Assembly: GCA_949152475.1 (NCBI GenBank)
Contig: OX424560.1
Coordinates: 43,292,719-43,356,718 of the forward strand
Length of the DNA stretch: 64,000 bases
Direction of reading: 5' to 3'
Source: Terebella lapidaria
Lineage: Eukaryota; Annelida; Polychaeta; Terebellida; Terebellidae
Shown here: in pieces, positions 1 through 10,752 of the stretch
Layout of the letters: every line of letters begins with the position of its first letter
How positions within the stretch are numbered: position 1 is the stretch's first letter
The notes under the pieces: model-generated
What the model was told of the DNA's origin: nothing
Seen by the model: only the letters and a program-made list of their open reading frames with translations
Databases searched by the model: none
Made by a program: the position numbers and the translations under genes

Positions 1-2060
1 CACATAGAAAATGATATTAGTATATGCTGAATATTCTCATGACCTTGAACTTGATTTTCGACCTCATTTTCAAGGTCAGATCACAAATGGCTAATATCTC
101 ACTTATTATCAACCTCACATCTTAGGAATCAATTGTGATCAAACTCCAAATGGTATATGCAAAAATAATATACAGGACAAAATGACTAATATCTCGCCTA
201 ATATCGACATTACAGCTTAGGAATCAATTGTTCACATATAGGAAATGACATATGCCGAATCTTATGACCTTGAATTTGACCTTTGATTTCATTTTCAGGA
301 TCAGAGCACATAATGGCTAATATACCGCTTATTATTGACTTTACAACTTGGGAATCAATTGTGCACATATAGAACTTTACAACTTGATAATCAATTGTGG
401 ACATATAGGAAATGAATGTTGTCATGACCTTGAATTTGACCTTTGACCTCGTTTTCAAGGTCAGAGCATAGACATAGAAGAGAGATGGACTGCCAACTCG
501 ACCTCAGTGACCTTGAGCTTGCGACCAGAGGAACATGGGTACTTTATTTCCAGTTTGAAGTTTCATGGGGAAATTGAATTGTCAAAATACGTTGAATACC
601 GTACATGACGTCAACACTGAGGATCGTCAGGAATGAACAATGGCAATATGACTTTATATGTTGACAACGCAAGTGTAATTACCATCTTCCTCTGACCTTT
701 TGTGACTTCAAGCTCAATGACTAGAAACAGAGAGAGTGATACTGGTGTTCGCAGTCCATCTCTCTTCTATGTCTATGGTCAGAGCACGGAATGGCTAATA
801 TCTTGCTTATCATCGACTTTACAGCTTAAAAATGAACTGTGGACATATAGGAAATGATATATGCTGAATATTGTCAGGATTTTGAATTTGACCTCCGACC
901 TCATTTTCAAGGTCTCATAGGACACAATGGCTAATATCTTGTTTATTATCGACCTTACAGCTTCGGATCCAATTGTGGACATACAGCAAATGATATTTGC
1001 CAAATATTTTGATGACCTTTAATTTGACTTTTGATTCCATTTTCAAAGTCATATGACATAATGACTAATATCTCTCTTATTATTGATTTTACAGCTTAGT
1101 AGTCAACTGTGAATGATATGATATATGCTGAATATTCTCGTGACCTTGAATTTGACCTTTGACCTCATTTTCAAGGTCAAAGCACAAAATGGCTAAAACC
1201 TCGCTTATTATTGACTATACAGCTTAGGAATCAATTGTCCACATATAGGAAATAATATATACTGAATGTTGTCATGACCTTGGACTTGACCTTTGACCTC
1301 TCTTTCAAGGTCGGAGCATAAAATTACTAATATGTCACTTATTATGGACTTTGCAGCTTACGGATCAATTGGGGACATATAGGAAGTGATCTATGCTGAA
1401 ATTTGTCATGACCTTGAACTTGACCTTTGATTTCATTTTCAAAGGTCAGAGCACAAAATGGCTAATATCTCGCTTATTATCAACTTCACAGCTTGGGAAT
1501 GTTGACCTTTGAGGTCATTTTAAAGGGCAAAGCATAAAATGCTTAATATCTCACTTATTATCGACCTTACAGCTTTGCAATCAATTGAGCTTGTATAGGA
1601 AATGATATATACTTAATATTGTCATCACCTTGAATTTGACCTTTGAGCTCATATCAAAGGTCGGAGCACAAAATGGCTAATATATCACTTATTATCGACT
1701 TTGCAGCTTGGGAATCAATTGTGAACATATGAAAAACGTATATGCTGAATGTTGTCATGACCTTGAATTTGACCTTCGAACTAATTTTCAAGGTCAGAGC
1801 ACAAAATGGTTAATATCTCGCCTATTATCAACTTTAAAGCTTAGGAATCAATTGTGGACATATAGGCAGTGATAATACACTTAATATTCCCGTGACCTCT
1901 TAAATTTCACTTTTGATCTCATTTTTAAGGTCAGAGCACAGAATGGCTGATATCTCGCTTAATATCAGCTTCGCAGTTTAGGAATTAATTGTGAACATAT
2001 ATGAAACGATATCTGCTGATTGTTGTCATGACCTTGAATTTGACCTCATTTTGGCTTTGA
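1..2060 (+). repeat. Family A satellite array, plus orientation
   Basis: Diverged units of about 130 bp follow one another. Each reads roughly: CAAGGTCAGAGCAC, AATGGCTAATATCTCGCTTATTATCGAC, TTTACAGCTTAGGAATCAATTG, GAACATATAGGAAATGATATATGCTGAATATT, then TGACCTTGAATTTGACCTTTGACCTCATTTT. No gene is visible; the short ORFs here are chance. Unit lengths vary through small deletions and a MITE sits at 467-777. The units are rich in AGGTCA half-sites, including perfect direct repeats spaced by one base at 437-449, 1,153-1,165 and 1,287-1,299. Confidence 0.9.
467..777. mobile_element. MITE with 27-bp terminal inverted repeats, copy 1
   Basis: The 311-bp element starts CATAGACATAGAAGAGAG and ends with its reverse complement. 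It is flanked by GTCAGAG on both sides (460-466 and 778-784), which also occurs in the uninterrupted host satellite, so a 7-bp target duplication is likely (8 bp is possible by shifting the boundary). No coding capacity is seen. The superfamily is not certain; the CA terminus and 7-8 bp duplication would fit P-like or hAT-like elements. Confidence 0.8.
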
Positions 2061-3203
2061 CCTTTGGTCCGATAACCTATTGGCATGGCGTTGCGTCCGT
2101 CGTCCGTCCGTCCGTCCGTCCGTCCGGCGTTAACATTTTTATCTTCAAAGTTAACGATCGAATCTTTCTGAAATTTTGCACAAAAATGCCTAAAAATATT
2201 TTGAGAAGGAGGTATTTTTTTGTTTTTTGATTTTCGCATTTTTTTCAAAATGGCGGCCGTTTTTGTCGAAAAACGCTCAATTTTGGACTTTGACGGTATG
2301 CTGAAATTTGTCATGACCTTGAACTTGACCTTTGATTTCATTTTCAAAGGTCAGAGCACAAAATGGCTAATATCTCGCTTATTATCAACTTCACAGCTTG
2401 GGAATGTTGACCTTTGAGGTCATTTTAAAGGGCAAAGCATAAAATGCTTAATATCTCACTTATTATCGACCTTACAGCTTTGCAATCAATTGAGCTTGTA
2501 TAGGAAATGATATATACTTAATATTGTCATCACCTTGAATTTGACCTTTGAGCTCATATCAAAGGTCGGAGCACAAAATGGCTAATATATCACTTATTAT
2601 CGACTTTGCAGCTTGGGAATCAATTGTGAACATATAAAAAACGTATATACTGAATGTTGTCATGACCTTGAATTTGACCTTCGAACTAATTTTCAAGGTC
2701 AGAGCACAAAATGGTTAATATCTCGCCTATTATCAACTTTAAAGCTTAGGAATCAATTGTGGACATATAGGCAGTGATAATACACTTAATATTCCCGTGA
2801 CCTCTTAAATTTCACTTTTGATCTCATTTTTAAGGTCAGAGCACAGAATGGCTGATATCTCGCTTAATATCAGCTTTGCAGTTTAGGAATTAATTGTGAA
2901 CATATATGAAACGATATCTGCTGATTGTTGTCATGACCTTGAATTTGACCTCATTTTGGCTTTGACCTTTGGTCCGATAACTTATTGGCATGGCGTTGCG
3001 TCCGTCGTCCGTCCGTCCGTCCGTCCGTCCGGCGTTAACATTTTTATCTTCAAAGTTAACGATCGAATCTTTCTGAAATTTTGCACAAAAATGCCTAAAA
3101 ATATTTTGAGAAGGAGGTATTTTTTTGTTTTTTGATTTTCGCATTTTTTTCAAAATGGCGGCCGTTTTTGTCGAAAAATGCTCAATTTTGGACTTTGACG
3201 GCC
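1394..3203. repeat. 905-bp tandem segmental duplication
   Basis: Positions 1,394-2,298 and 2,299-3,203 are almost identical. Each copy contains several family A units, the GATAACC(T/C)ATTGGCATGGCGTTGCGTCCGTC start of the family A element and the (TCCG)n microsatellite. The same 79-residue fortuitous ORF appears twice with an offset of exactly 905 bp (1,991 and 2,896). Near identity implies a recent duplication or an assembly artefact. Confidence 0.85.
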
Positions 3204-4475
3204 ATTTTCTCAAAAACTGTCTGATCAGTTTTGAGTTTTTGGTTTCAAAATATTCCCCTCATATACCTCTGTGATATGTATAAGTTTGGTTGCCCTAAAT
3301 CTGCCGGTTTCCGTGTGGCGGCCATTTTGAATTTTTGGCGGGTCGGCGAAAAAAAATGTTTCGCCCCAAATTGCATTACTATCCATTTTAGGCCATTTCT
3401 AGGGCAAAAAAATGTTTTTGCCCTTTGAAAAAAATTTTGGACTTAGAAAATTTTCGGCACTTTTTCCCTTCATAATGGGAGCTGTCTGGACTGTACTCAT
3501 AGAACGCTTGAAGATAGAGCTTAGAAATTGGCACTTTCAAATGGGAAGTCATATATGGCGACTTGTGTGGTGACCTTGAATTTGACCTTGGATAACCTTG
3601 AAAGGTCAAAACAGCCATTTTTGGTTCGAAAAACGCTCAAATTTGCACCTGGTCTGTATTTTCTCAAAAACTGTCTGATCAGTTTTGAGATTTTTGCTTA
3701 AAAAGATTCCTCTTATATACCTCTGTGACGTGTATAAGTTTTGTTGCCCTTGAATCGCCGATCTCAGTGTGGCGGCCATTTTGAATTTTTGACGAGAGGG
3801 CGAAAAAAAAAATTTTCGCCCCAAATAACATTACTATCCATTTTGGGCCATTTCTAGGCAAAAAAAAATTTTCACCCTTTGAAAAAAATTTTGGACAAAA
3901 TTTTCGGCACTTTTTTCCTTCATAATGGGAGCTGTCAGGACTGTACTCATAGAACGCTTGAAGATAGAGCTTAGAAATTGGCACTTTCAAATGGGAAGTC
4001 ATATATGGCGACTTGTGCGGTGACCTTGAATTTGACCTTCGATGACCTTGAAAGGTCAAAACAGCCATTTTGGGGTCAAAAAATGCCCAGATTTGCCTTT
4101 GTAGATGAAATGCTTGCAGATAGAGCTCATGTTTGCATTATGAACATATAGGAAGACATATATGGCACAACTAATGATGACCTTGAACTTGACGTCAGAT
4201 GACCTTGAGTGCCAAATGTCTGACTTGGAATGTGTAAATTGACCTAGGCGGGCTAAACGATTCCACCCAACATATAGAATATCAAATGCCGCACACATAC
4301 ATGTAATGGTTACATCGAAGTTCATACGGATGACCTTGATTGGTAAATCCCAAGGTCATATGTTTACACTGCGAACCTTGATTGGTAAATCTCAAGGTCT
4401 GTTACCTGCCAATGCTGCCATGGCCAAACCAAAATTGTCCGGTAACCTATCTTAGCCTTTGGGCTAATTTTTAAG
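2964..4475 (+). mobile_element. Family A element copy with both ends
   Basis: The copy starts in TTTGGTCCGATAACTTATTGG, followed by the (TCCG)n tract and an A/T-rich section containing GGCGGCCATTTTG. It ends near 4,436-4,475 with ATTGTCCGGTAACCTATC and the hairpin TTAGCC-TTT-GGGCTAA, then T-rich DNA. The same two ends occur in the other copies (35,074-36,943; 58,805-60,872). No protein is encoded. The terminal palindromes, internal tandem repeats and lack of TIRs resemble non-autonomous Helitron/Helentron-type elements, but this is inference. Confidence 0.55.
3206..4070. repeat. Two tandem units of about 455 bp
   Basis: The segment beginning TTCTCAAAAACTGTCTGATCAG at 3,207 recurs at 3,661. 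Each unit holds GTGTGGCGGCCATTTTGAATTTTTG, a purine-rich run, CTTCATAATGGGAGCTGTC and a family A half-site block ending near TGAAAGGTCAAAACAGCCATTTT. The ORFs in this stretch are readings of the repeat. Confidence 0.75.
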
Positions 4476-5225
4476 GTTAGAGCACTAAATCGCTGATATC
4501 TCGCATATTATAGACTTTACAGCTTAGGAATCAATTGCGAACATAGAGGAAATGATATATGCTGAATATTCTCATGACCTTGAACTTGACCTTTGACCTC
4601 ATTTTCAAGCTCAGATCACAAAATGGCTAATATCTCACTCATTATCGACTTCACGGTTTAGGAATCAATTGTGAACATACTAGAAATGATAGTGATATAT
4701 GCTGAATATTCTCGTGTCCTTAAATTGACCAATGACTTTATTTTCAAGGTCACGGGACAAAAGGCTGATATCAAAAGTATATATTGTCCGGTAACCTAGT
4801 TTTTTGTCCGGTTGGCTAGTTTTTTGTAAGGTTACCGGATCTTTTATGCAGTTTTGGCGGCCATTTTTATGCCGAAAATGGCTGTTTTTGCATGTTTTTC
4901 AACTTTGAAAACTTTTCTCAAAAACTGTCTGGTAAGTTTTGACATTTTAGTTTCAAAATGTTCCCCTCGTGTATCGTTAAAATATGTATAAGTTTCGATG
5001 CTCTTGAATCGCAGGTCTGCGTGTGGCGGCCATTTTGATGTTTTCTACGTGGCCCAAATGGGACTTTCTCATGTTAAATTCTCCTATGCTTTATAATGGG
5101 TCACATTGTTCCTAATATCTCACTTAATATTGAGATTAGAGACTTGGAATCAATTTTGGACATATAGGAAATGAATGTTGTCATGACCTTGAATTTGACC
5201 TTTGACCTCGTTCTCAAGGTCAGAG
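4476..5225. repeat. Family A satellite and element-end fragments
   Basis: Family A units run to about 4,770. A second GTCCGGTAACCTAG end lies at 4,787-4,802 and is followed by GTCCGGTTGGCTAG and GTAAGGTTACCGGATC. A diverged internal section (GGCGGCCATTTT) follows to 5,080, and then satellite again. A perfect DR1 motif lies at 4,587-4,599 and another at 5,196-5,208. No gene is seen. Confidence 0.7.
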
Positions 5226-5537
5226 CATAGACATAGAAGAGAGATGGACTGCCAACTCGACCTCAGTGACTTTGAGCTTGCGACTAGAGGAACATGGGTA
5301 CTTTATTTCCAGTTTGAAGTTTCATGGAAAATTGAATTGTCAAAATACGTTGAATACCGTACATGACGTCAACACTCTGAGGATCGTCAGGAATGAACAA
5401 TGGCAATATGACTTTATACGTTGACAACGCAAGTGTAACTACCATCTTCCTCTGACCTTTTGTGACTTCAAGCTCAATGACAAGAAACAGAGAGAGTGAT
5501 ACTGGTGTTCGCAGTCCATCTCTCTTCTATGTCTATG
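5226..5537. mobile_element. MITE with 27-bp terminal inverted repeats, copy 2
   Basis: This is the same element as at 467-777, with identical termini and near-identical interior. Its flanks on both sides also match those of copy 1 for several hundred bases (about 385-1,245 against 5,145-6,005). It therefore arose by segmental duplication of the host satellite block, not by a second insertion. The flanking 7-mers are GTCAGAG and GTCAGAA. Confidence 0.8.
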
Positions 5538-6016
5538 GTCAGAACACGAAATGGCTAATATCTCGCTTATCATCGACTTTACAGCTTAGAAATGAACTGT
5601 GGACATATAGGAAATGATATTTGCTGAATATTGTCATGATTTTGAATTTGACCTCCGACCTCATTTTCAAGGTCTCACAGGACACAATGGCTAATATCTT
5701 GTTTATTATCGACCTTACAGCTTCGGATCCAATTGTGGACATACAGCAAATGATATTTGCCAAATATTTTGATGACCTTTAATTTGACTTTTGATTCCAT
5801 TTTCAAAGACATATGACATAATGACTAATATCTCTCTTATTATTGAATTTACAGCTTAGTAGTCAATTGTGAATGATATGATATATGCTGAATATTCTCG
5901 TGACCTTGAATTTGACCTTTGACCTCATTTTCAAGGTCAGAGCACAAAATGGCTAAAATCTCGCTTATTATCGACTTTACAGCTTAGGAATCAATTGTGA
6001 ACATATATAGGAAATT
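5538..6016 (+). repeat. Family A satellite
   Basis: Four diverged family A units continue the array. A perfect DR1 motif lies at 5,913-5,925. No coding potential is seen. Confidence 0.85.
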
Positions 6017-6366
6017 TGGGGGCGAGATGGCCGAGTGGTTACATGCGAGCGCTTAGTCGCTCAATTTGAACCAACAGCTATCGCCGGCGTGGGTTCGATC
6101 CTACGTCGGGCCGCATGTGCGGTAATTGTAGGGGGATTTTCTCCCTGCCCTCACAACTGGCAGTGTGCCCGTGACTCGGATATCACGTAAAATGGCGGTC
6201 CCATCTCTAAAAAATGTTGTAAAGGGATGTAAAAGACCCCTCTGAGAACGACATGTACCCTGGCAGTGACCACTCTCAGAGGACTAAATTCCAAACTGTG
6301 AAGCGCTTTGAGAATGTGTGTAACGTTGATAAAGCGCTATATAAGAACCTATTATTATTTATTATT
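6017..6366 (+). mobile_element. tRNA-derived SINE
   Basis: The head is tRNA-like with an RNA polymerase III A box TGGCCGAGTGG (6,028-6,038) and B box GGTTCGATCC (6,092-6,101). The long spacing suggests a Ser/Leu-type tRNA with a variable arm. A non-tRNA body follows, then the tail AAAGCGCTATATAAGAACC and (ATT)n. The element interrupts a family A unit: AGGAAAT before it and ATATATGCTGAATATT after it are adjacent in other units. It is not a functional tRNA gene because the folded ends do not pair as a mature tRNA and the transcript would continue into the body. The tail resembles the 3' end of the LINE at 6,690-7,540. Confidence 0.85.
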
Positions 6367-6689
6367 ATATATGCTGAATATTCTCGTGACCTTGGATTTG
6401 ACCTTTGACCTAATTTTCAAGGTCAGAGAATATCTCGCTTATTGTCGACTTCACAGCTTAGGAATCAATAGTGAACATATAGGAAATGATTTATGTTCAA
6501 TATTCTGGTGACCTTGAATTTGACCTTTGACCTCATTTTCAAGGTCAGAGAACAAAATGGCTGATATCTGGCTCATTATCGACTTTACAGCTTAGTAATC
6601 CATAGTGAACATATAGGGAACGATATATGCTGAATATTCCGATGATCTTGACTTTGACATTTGAACCTATTTTACCAACTTTACAGCTT
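6367..6689 (+). repeat. Family A satellite
   Basis: Two to three units resume directly after the SINE, with perfect DR1 motifs at 6,399-6,411 and 6,521-6,533. The array ends at the LINE tail. Confidence 0.85.
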
Positions 6690-7540
6690 ATAGGAATCAG
6701 TTGTGGAACATTGAACATTGAGATTCATATAGCGCCTTTTCAGGTTTAAAACTTATCAAAGGCGCTTTTGAATAAGTGAGTTTTGTTAGAATATCTCCCG
6801 AGAGTCACATTGGCGCAGGTCAATCGACAGACAGTTCCACAGTTTTGGAGCAACAGCACTGAACGCTCTGTCCCCACATGTACGAAGTAAAGGTTGGTTT
6901 TCGGGACATCCAACAACAATTTGTCGCTTGACCGGAGGCTGCTACCTGGTTTGTAAGGAGTCAGAAGGTCGGCGATATATAATGGGGATTCTCCATGTAG
7001 AGCTCGCCATACCAGGAGCAGAATTTTAAAATCGATTCTTTCACGAACTGGAAGCCAATGCAAATCTTTGAGGCCAGGGGTGATGTGGGCAGACTTAGGA
7101 ATCTTACGAATCGTCCTGGCAGCAGCATTTTGAACTTTCTGAAGTTTTGCCAACGACAAAGAGGTTATTCCAGCAAGCAAGGAGTTTCCGTTGTCCAGTC
7201 TGGATGATATGAAAGCATGGATCAGTGCTTGTGTTGCACTCTTGGTCAGACATCGTCTGATGTTGTTTATGTTCCGTAGGTGAAAGTATGCCGCCGAACA
7301 AATGCGCTTCACTTGTGATTCCATGTCTACCGACTGATCAACCACGACACCAAGGTTACAGGCAAGTGTTGATGCACTGACTGTGCTCTCTCCGATACGG
7401 ATTTGGGTTTCAGTGACATTCTTACGTTGCTGTTTGGATGACATCACTAGAAACCCAGTTTTTTCGTCATTCAACTTCAATTTGTTAAATGACATCCATT
7501 CACGTATTTCAGATATACACAGTTCCACTCGGTGTATGCT
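6690..7540 (-). mobile_element. 5'-truncated CR1/L2-type LINE copy
   Basis: The element consists of the ORF fragment above plus a 3' untranslated tail of about 55 bp. 5' truncation at about 7,540 is the usual result of incomplete reverse transcription. The tail motif GCGCTATAT is shared with the SINE 330 bp away, which supports a SINE/LINE partnership for 3'-end recognition. Confidence 0.8.
6746..7540 (-). CDS. LINE reverse-transcriptase ORF, C-terminal fragment (CR1/L2 type)
   Basis: About 263 residues of open frame correspond to the end of the ORF2 protein of a CR1/L2-group non-LTR retrotransposon. That protein copies the element's RNA into DNA at the target. Seen here are the conserved late-RT and post-RT motifs: WMSFNKLKLNDEKTGFLV, a CNLGVVVD-like block, LIHAFISSRLDNGNSLLAG, the LQKVQNAAAR block, and LHWLPVRERIDFKILLLV followed by ALHGESPLYI. 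The catalytic YADD part and the endonuclease are absent because the copy is 5'-truncated near 7,540, where it abuts family B DNA. The surviving frame has no stop and ends in SAFDKF. The 3' tail on the minus strand reads AAAAGGCGCTATATGAATC followed by CAATGTT repeats near 6,700. Confidence 0.9.
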   Translation of the reverse strand, partial: SIHRVELCISEIREWMSFNKLKLNDEKTGFLVMSSKQQRKNVTETQIRIGESTVSASTLACNLGVVVDQSVDMESQVKRICSAAYFHLRNINNIRRCLTKSATQALIHAFISSRLDNGNSLLAGITSLSLAKLQKVQNAAARTIRKIPKSAHITPGLKDLHWLPVRERIDFKILLLVWRALHGESPLYIADLLTPYKPGSSLRSSDKLLLDVPKTNLYFVHVGTERSVLLLQNCGTVCRLTCANVTLGRYSNKTHLFKSAFDKF

Positions 7541-8329
7541 TTATGGTTTCAGCAGATTTTTTTTTCTTCTTTTTTTTCTTCTTCCGCCGTTTTGGTTTCC
7601 GGACGATAACTTTAGATTGCCTTGATGGATCCTTGTCAATTTTTCACCACTAGTCAGAAATGTTATGTGGAAGAACACTATATTTTTTTTAGCCTGCTCC
7701 GAGGTCCGTGAGGTCCATGAGGATGAAATCAGGGCTAATTTTGAGACTTGGTTTCCGGACGATAACTTGAAAAATATTTACGCAATAGTTGCAGAACTCT
7801 GCATGGAGGTTCATATGCCACCAGGGAAGAACCCTATTGATTTTGGGATCGATCCGTTAAACGACCTTTGACCTAGAGGTCAAAATATTTTTTTGCTGAT
7901 TCATCCTTGAGGCTTCCTGCATATCTCAGAAACCGTGCGTCGTAGAGCCAAACGGACGTTATTTTCGGACTCCTCGCCCTAGACAAACATCTTTAAGGGG
8001 TATCATTTTTTTTTATCCAGCTCCGAGGTCCGTGAGGATGAAATCAAGGCTGATTTTGATACTTGGTTTCCGGACGATAACTCGAAAAATATTCAGGCAA
8101 TAGTTGCAGAACTTTGCATGGAGGTTTATATACCACCAGGGAAGAACCCTATTGATTTTGGGATCCATACGTCGAACGACCTTTGACCTAGAGGTCGAAA
8201 TAATTTTTTGCTGAGTCATCCTTGAGGCATCCTGCATATCTCGGAAACGGTACGTCATAGAGTGAAACCGACGGTATTTTCGTACTCGTCGCCCTAGACA
8301 AACATGTCTAAGGGGTATTATGGATGAAC

Positions 8330-9279
8330 TTTGACCTTGACCCAAATTTTTTCTGCCGAGTTGGCATTTTTCGTTCTCTTCTATGTCTCGGAAACGGTGC
8401 GTCGTAGAGCGAAACGAACGTTATTTTCGGACTCGTTGGCCTAGACAAACATGTCTCAGGGGTATTATGGATGAACTTTGACCTTGACGCGAAATTTTTT
8501 TGCCAAGTCGGCATTTTTCGTTTTCTTCGATATCTCGGAAACGGTGCGTCGTAGAGCGAAACGGACGTTTTTTTCGGACTCGTTGACCTAGACAAACATG
8601 TTCAAGGGGGGTATGGATGGATGAACTTTGACCTTGACCCGAAATTTTTTTGCCAAGTCGGCATTTTTTGTTCTCTTTGATATCTCGGAAACGGTGCGTC
8701 GTAGAGCGAAACGGACATTATTTTCGGACTCGTCGACCTGGACAAACATGTCTTACGGGTATTATGGATGAGCCTTGACCCGAATTTTTTTTGCGGAGTT
8801 GGCATTTTTCGTTTTCGTCGATATCTCGAAAACGGTGCGTCGTAGAGCGAAACGGGCGTTATTTTCTGAGACGTAGACAAACATGTCTTAGGGGTATTAT
8901 GGATGAACTTTGACCTTGACCCGAAATGTTTTTGCCGAGTCGGCATTCTTCGTTTTCTTCGATATCTCGGAAACGGTGCATCGTAGAGCGAAACGGACGT
9001 TATTTTCGGACTCGTTGACCTAGACAACCATGTCCAAGGGGTATTATGGATGAACTTTGACCTTGACCCGAAATTTTTTTGCCAAGTCGGCGTTTTTCGT
9101 TTTTGTCGATATCTCGAAAACGGTGCGTCGTAGAGCGAAACGGACGTCATTTTTGGACTCATCGACCTAGACAAACATGTCTCAGGGGGTATTATGGATG
9201 AACTTTCACCTTGACTTGAAATGTTATTGCCGAGTCGCTTTTTTTCGTTTCCATCGATAGCTCAGAAACGGTGCGTTGT
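8330..9279 (-). repeat. Family B tandem monomers (about 140 bp)
   Basis: Seven monomers share the core CGCTCTACGACGCACCG (seen here in reverse complement), TTTCCGAGATATCGA, GCCGACTCGGCAAAAA, GGTCAAGGTCAAAGTTCATCC and ACATGTTTGTCTAGG. The ORFs of 95 and 190 residues are readings through these monomers (repeating SVSLYDAPFPRYRRKRKMPT) and are unlikely to be proteins. Confidence 0.85.
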
Positions 9280-10752
9280 TACGGTGGCTTATTTCTGCCA
9301 CAATTAGATTAATTTCTGTAAGAAAAGATATCAGATATAAATATTTCAATTACACACGGAGCAAATGTTTCTTTCACGAAGCAAACGTTTCCTACACGAA
9401 GTGAATAGTTTCCTATGCGGAGCAAATGTTTCCTTCACGAAGCAAACGTTTTCTTCACGAAGTAAATAGTTTGCTTTGCAAAGTAAATGTTTTCTACGCG
9501 AAGCAAACGTTTCCTACACGAAGCAAATCATTTGCTTCGTTTAGAAAACATTTGCTTCGCGAAGGAAGCATTTCCTTCATGGAGCAAACCATTTGCTTCA
9601 TGTAGAAAACGTTCGCTACGTGAAGGAAACCTTTGCTCCACCTAGTAAACTATTTGCTTTGTGTAGAAAACGTTTGCTTCGTGGAAGAAACATTTGCTAC
9701 GCAAAGCAAACTATTTGCTTCATGAAGGAAACGTTTGCTTCGTGAAGGAAACATTTCCTTCGTGGAGCAAACCATTTGCCTCGTGTAGAAAACGTTTGCT
9801 TCGCGGAGGAAACATTTGCTACGCAAAGCAAATAATTTGCTTTGTATGGAAAACGTTTGCTTTGCACAGGAAACATTTGCTACGCCAAGCAAACTATTTG
9901 CTTCATGACGAAAACGTTTGCTTCGTGAAGGAAACATTTCCTTCGTGGAGCAAACCGTTTGCTCTGTGTAGAAAACGTTTGCTACGCGAAGGAAACATTT
10001 GCTATGCAAAGCAAACTATTTGCTTCGTGAAGAAAACGTTTGCTTCGTGAAGGAAACATTTGCTATGCAAAGCAAACTATTTGCTTCGTGAAGAAAACGT
10101 TTGCTTCACGAAGGAAACATTTGCTTTGCAAAGCAAACTATTTACTTCGTATAGAGAACGTTTGCTTCGCGAAGGAAACATTTGCTATGCAAAGCAAACT
10201 ATTTGCTTCGTGAAAAAAAAGTTTGCTTCGCGAAGGAAACATTTGCTTTGCAAAGCAAACTATTTACTTCGTGTAGAAAACGTTTGCTTCGCGAAGGAAA
10301 CATTCGCTATGCAAAGCAAACTATTTACTTCGTGTAGAAAACGTTTGCTTCGCGAAGGAAACATTTGCTATGCAAAGCAAACTATTTGCTTCGTGAAGAA
10401 AACGTTTGCTTCGCGAAGGAAACATTTGCTTTGCAAAGCAAACTATTTACTTCGTGTAGAAAACGTTTGCTTCGCGAAGGAAACATTTGCTATGCAAAGC
10501 AAACTATTTACTTTGTGTAGAAAACGTTTGCTTCGCGAAGGAAACATTTGCTATGCAAAGCAAACTATTTGCTTCGTGAAGAAAACGTTTGCTTCGCGAA
10601 GGAAACATTTGCTATGCAAAGCAAACTATTTACTTTGTGTAGAAAACGTTTGCTTCGCGAAGGAAACATTTGCTCCGTGTGTAATTAAAATATTTATATC
10701 TAATTTTTTTTTACAGAAATTAATCTAATTGTGGCAGAAATGAGCCACCGTA
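9280..10752. mobile_element. TIR element with TACGGTGGC ends and 6-bp target duplication
   Basis: The element is 1,473 bp. Its inverted ends of about 80 bp begin TACGGTGGCT(T/C)ATTTCTG and read on to ACACACGGAGCAAATG. CGTTGT flanks it at 9,274-9,279 and 10,753-10,758, and joining the flanks restores a family B monomer. The interior is the 61-bp array described next. No transposase is seen, so it is non-autonomous. The ends resemble those of the element at 59,660-60,459. Confidence 0.85.
9355..10680. repeat. 61-bp self-complementary minisatellite
   Basis: Units read approximately CGTTTGCTTCGCGAAGGAAAC, ATTTGCTATGCAAAGCAAAC, TATTTGCTTCGTGAAGAAAA. Short palindromes (GCTTCGCGAAGG, TTTGCATAGCAAA-like) recur in each unit, so both strands can form hairpins. 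Three units equal 183 bp, a multiple of three, which keeps long frames open on both strands (222 residues on plus at 10,060-10,728; 119 on minus at 9,650-10,009). These periodic frames are best read as by-products. Confidence 0.85.

Noticed and set aside
2100-2130. (TCCG)n as an origin or recombination signal
   Set aside because: It is a simple repeat within the family A element start and recurs in each copy; no independent evidence.
6017-6110. Stand-alone tRNA gene
   Set aside because: A and B boxes are present, but the 5' and 3' ends do not form an acceptor stem and the sequence continues into a SINE body and tail.
8308-9174. 95- and 190-residue ORFs (SVSLYDAPFPRYRRKRKMPT repeats)
   Set aside because: Periodic translation of family B monomers.
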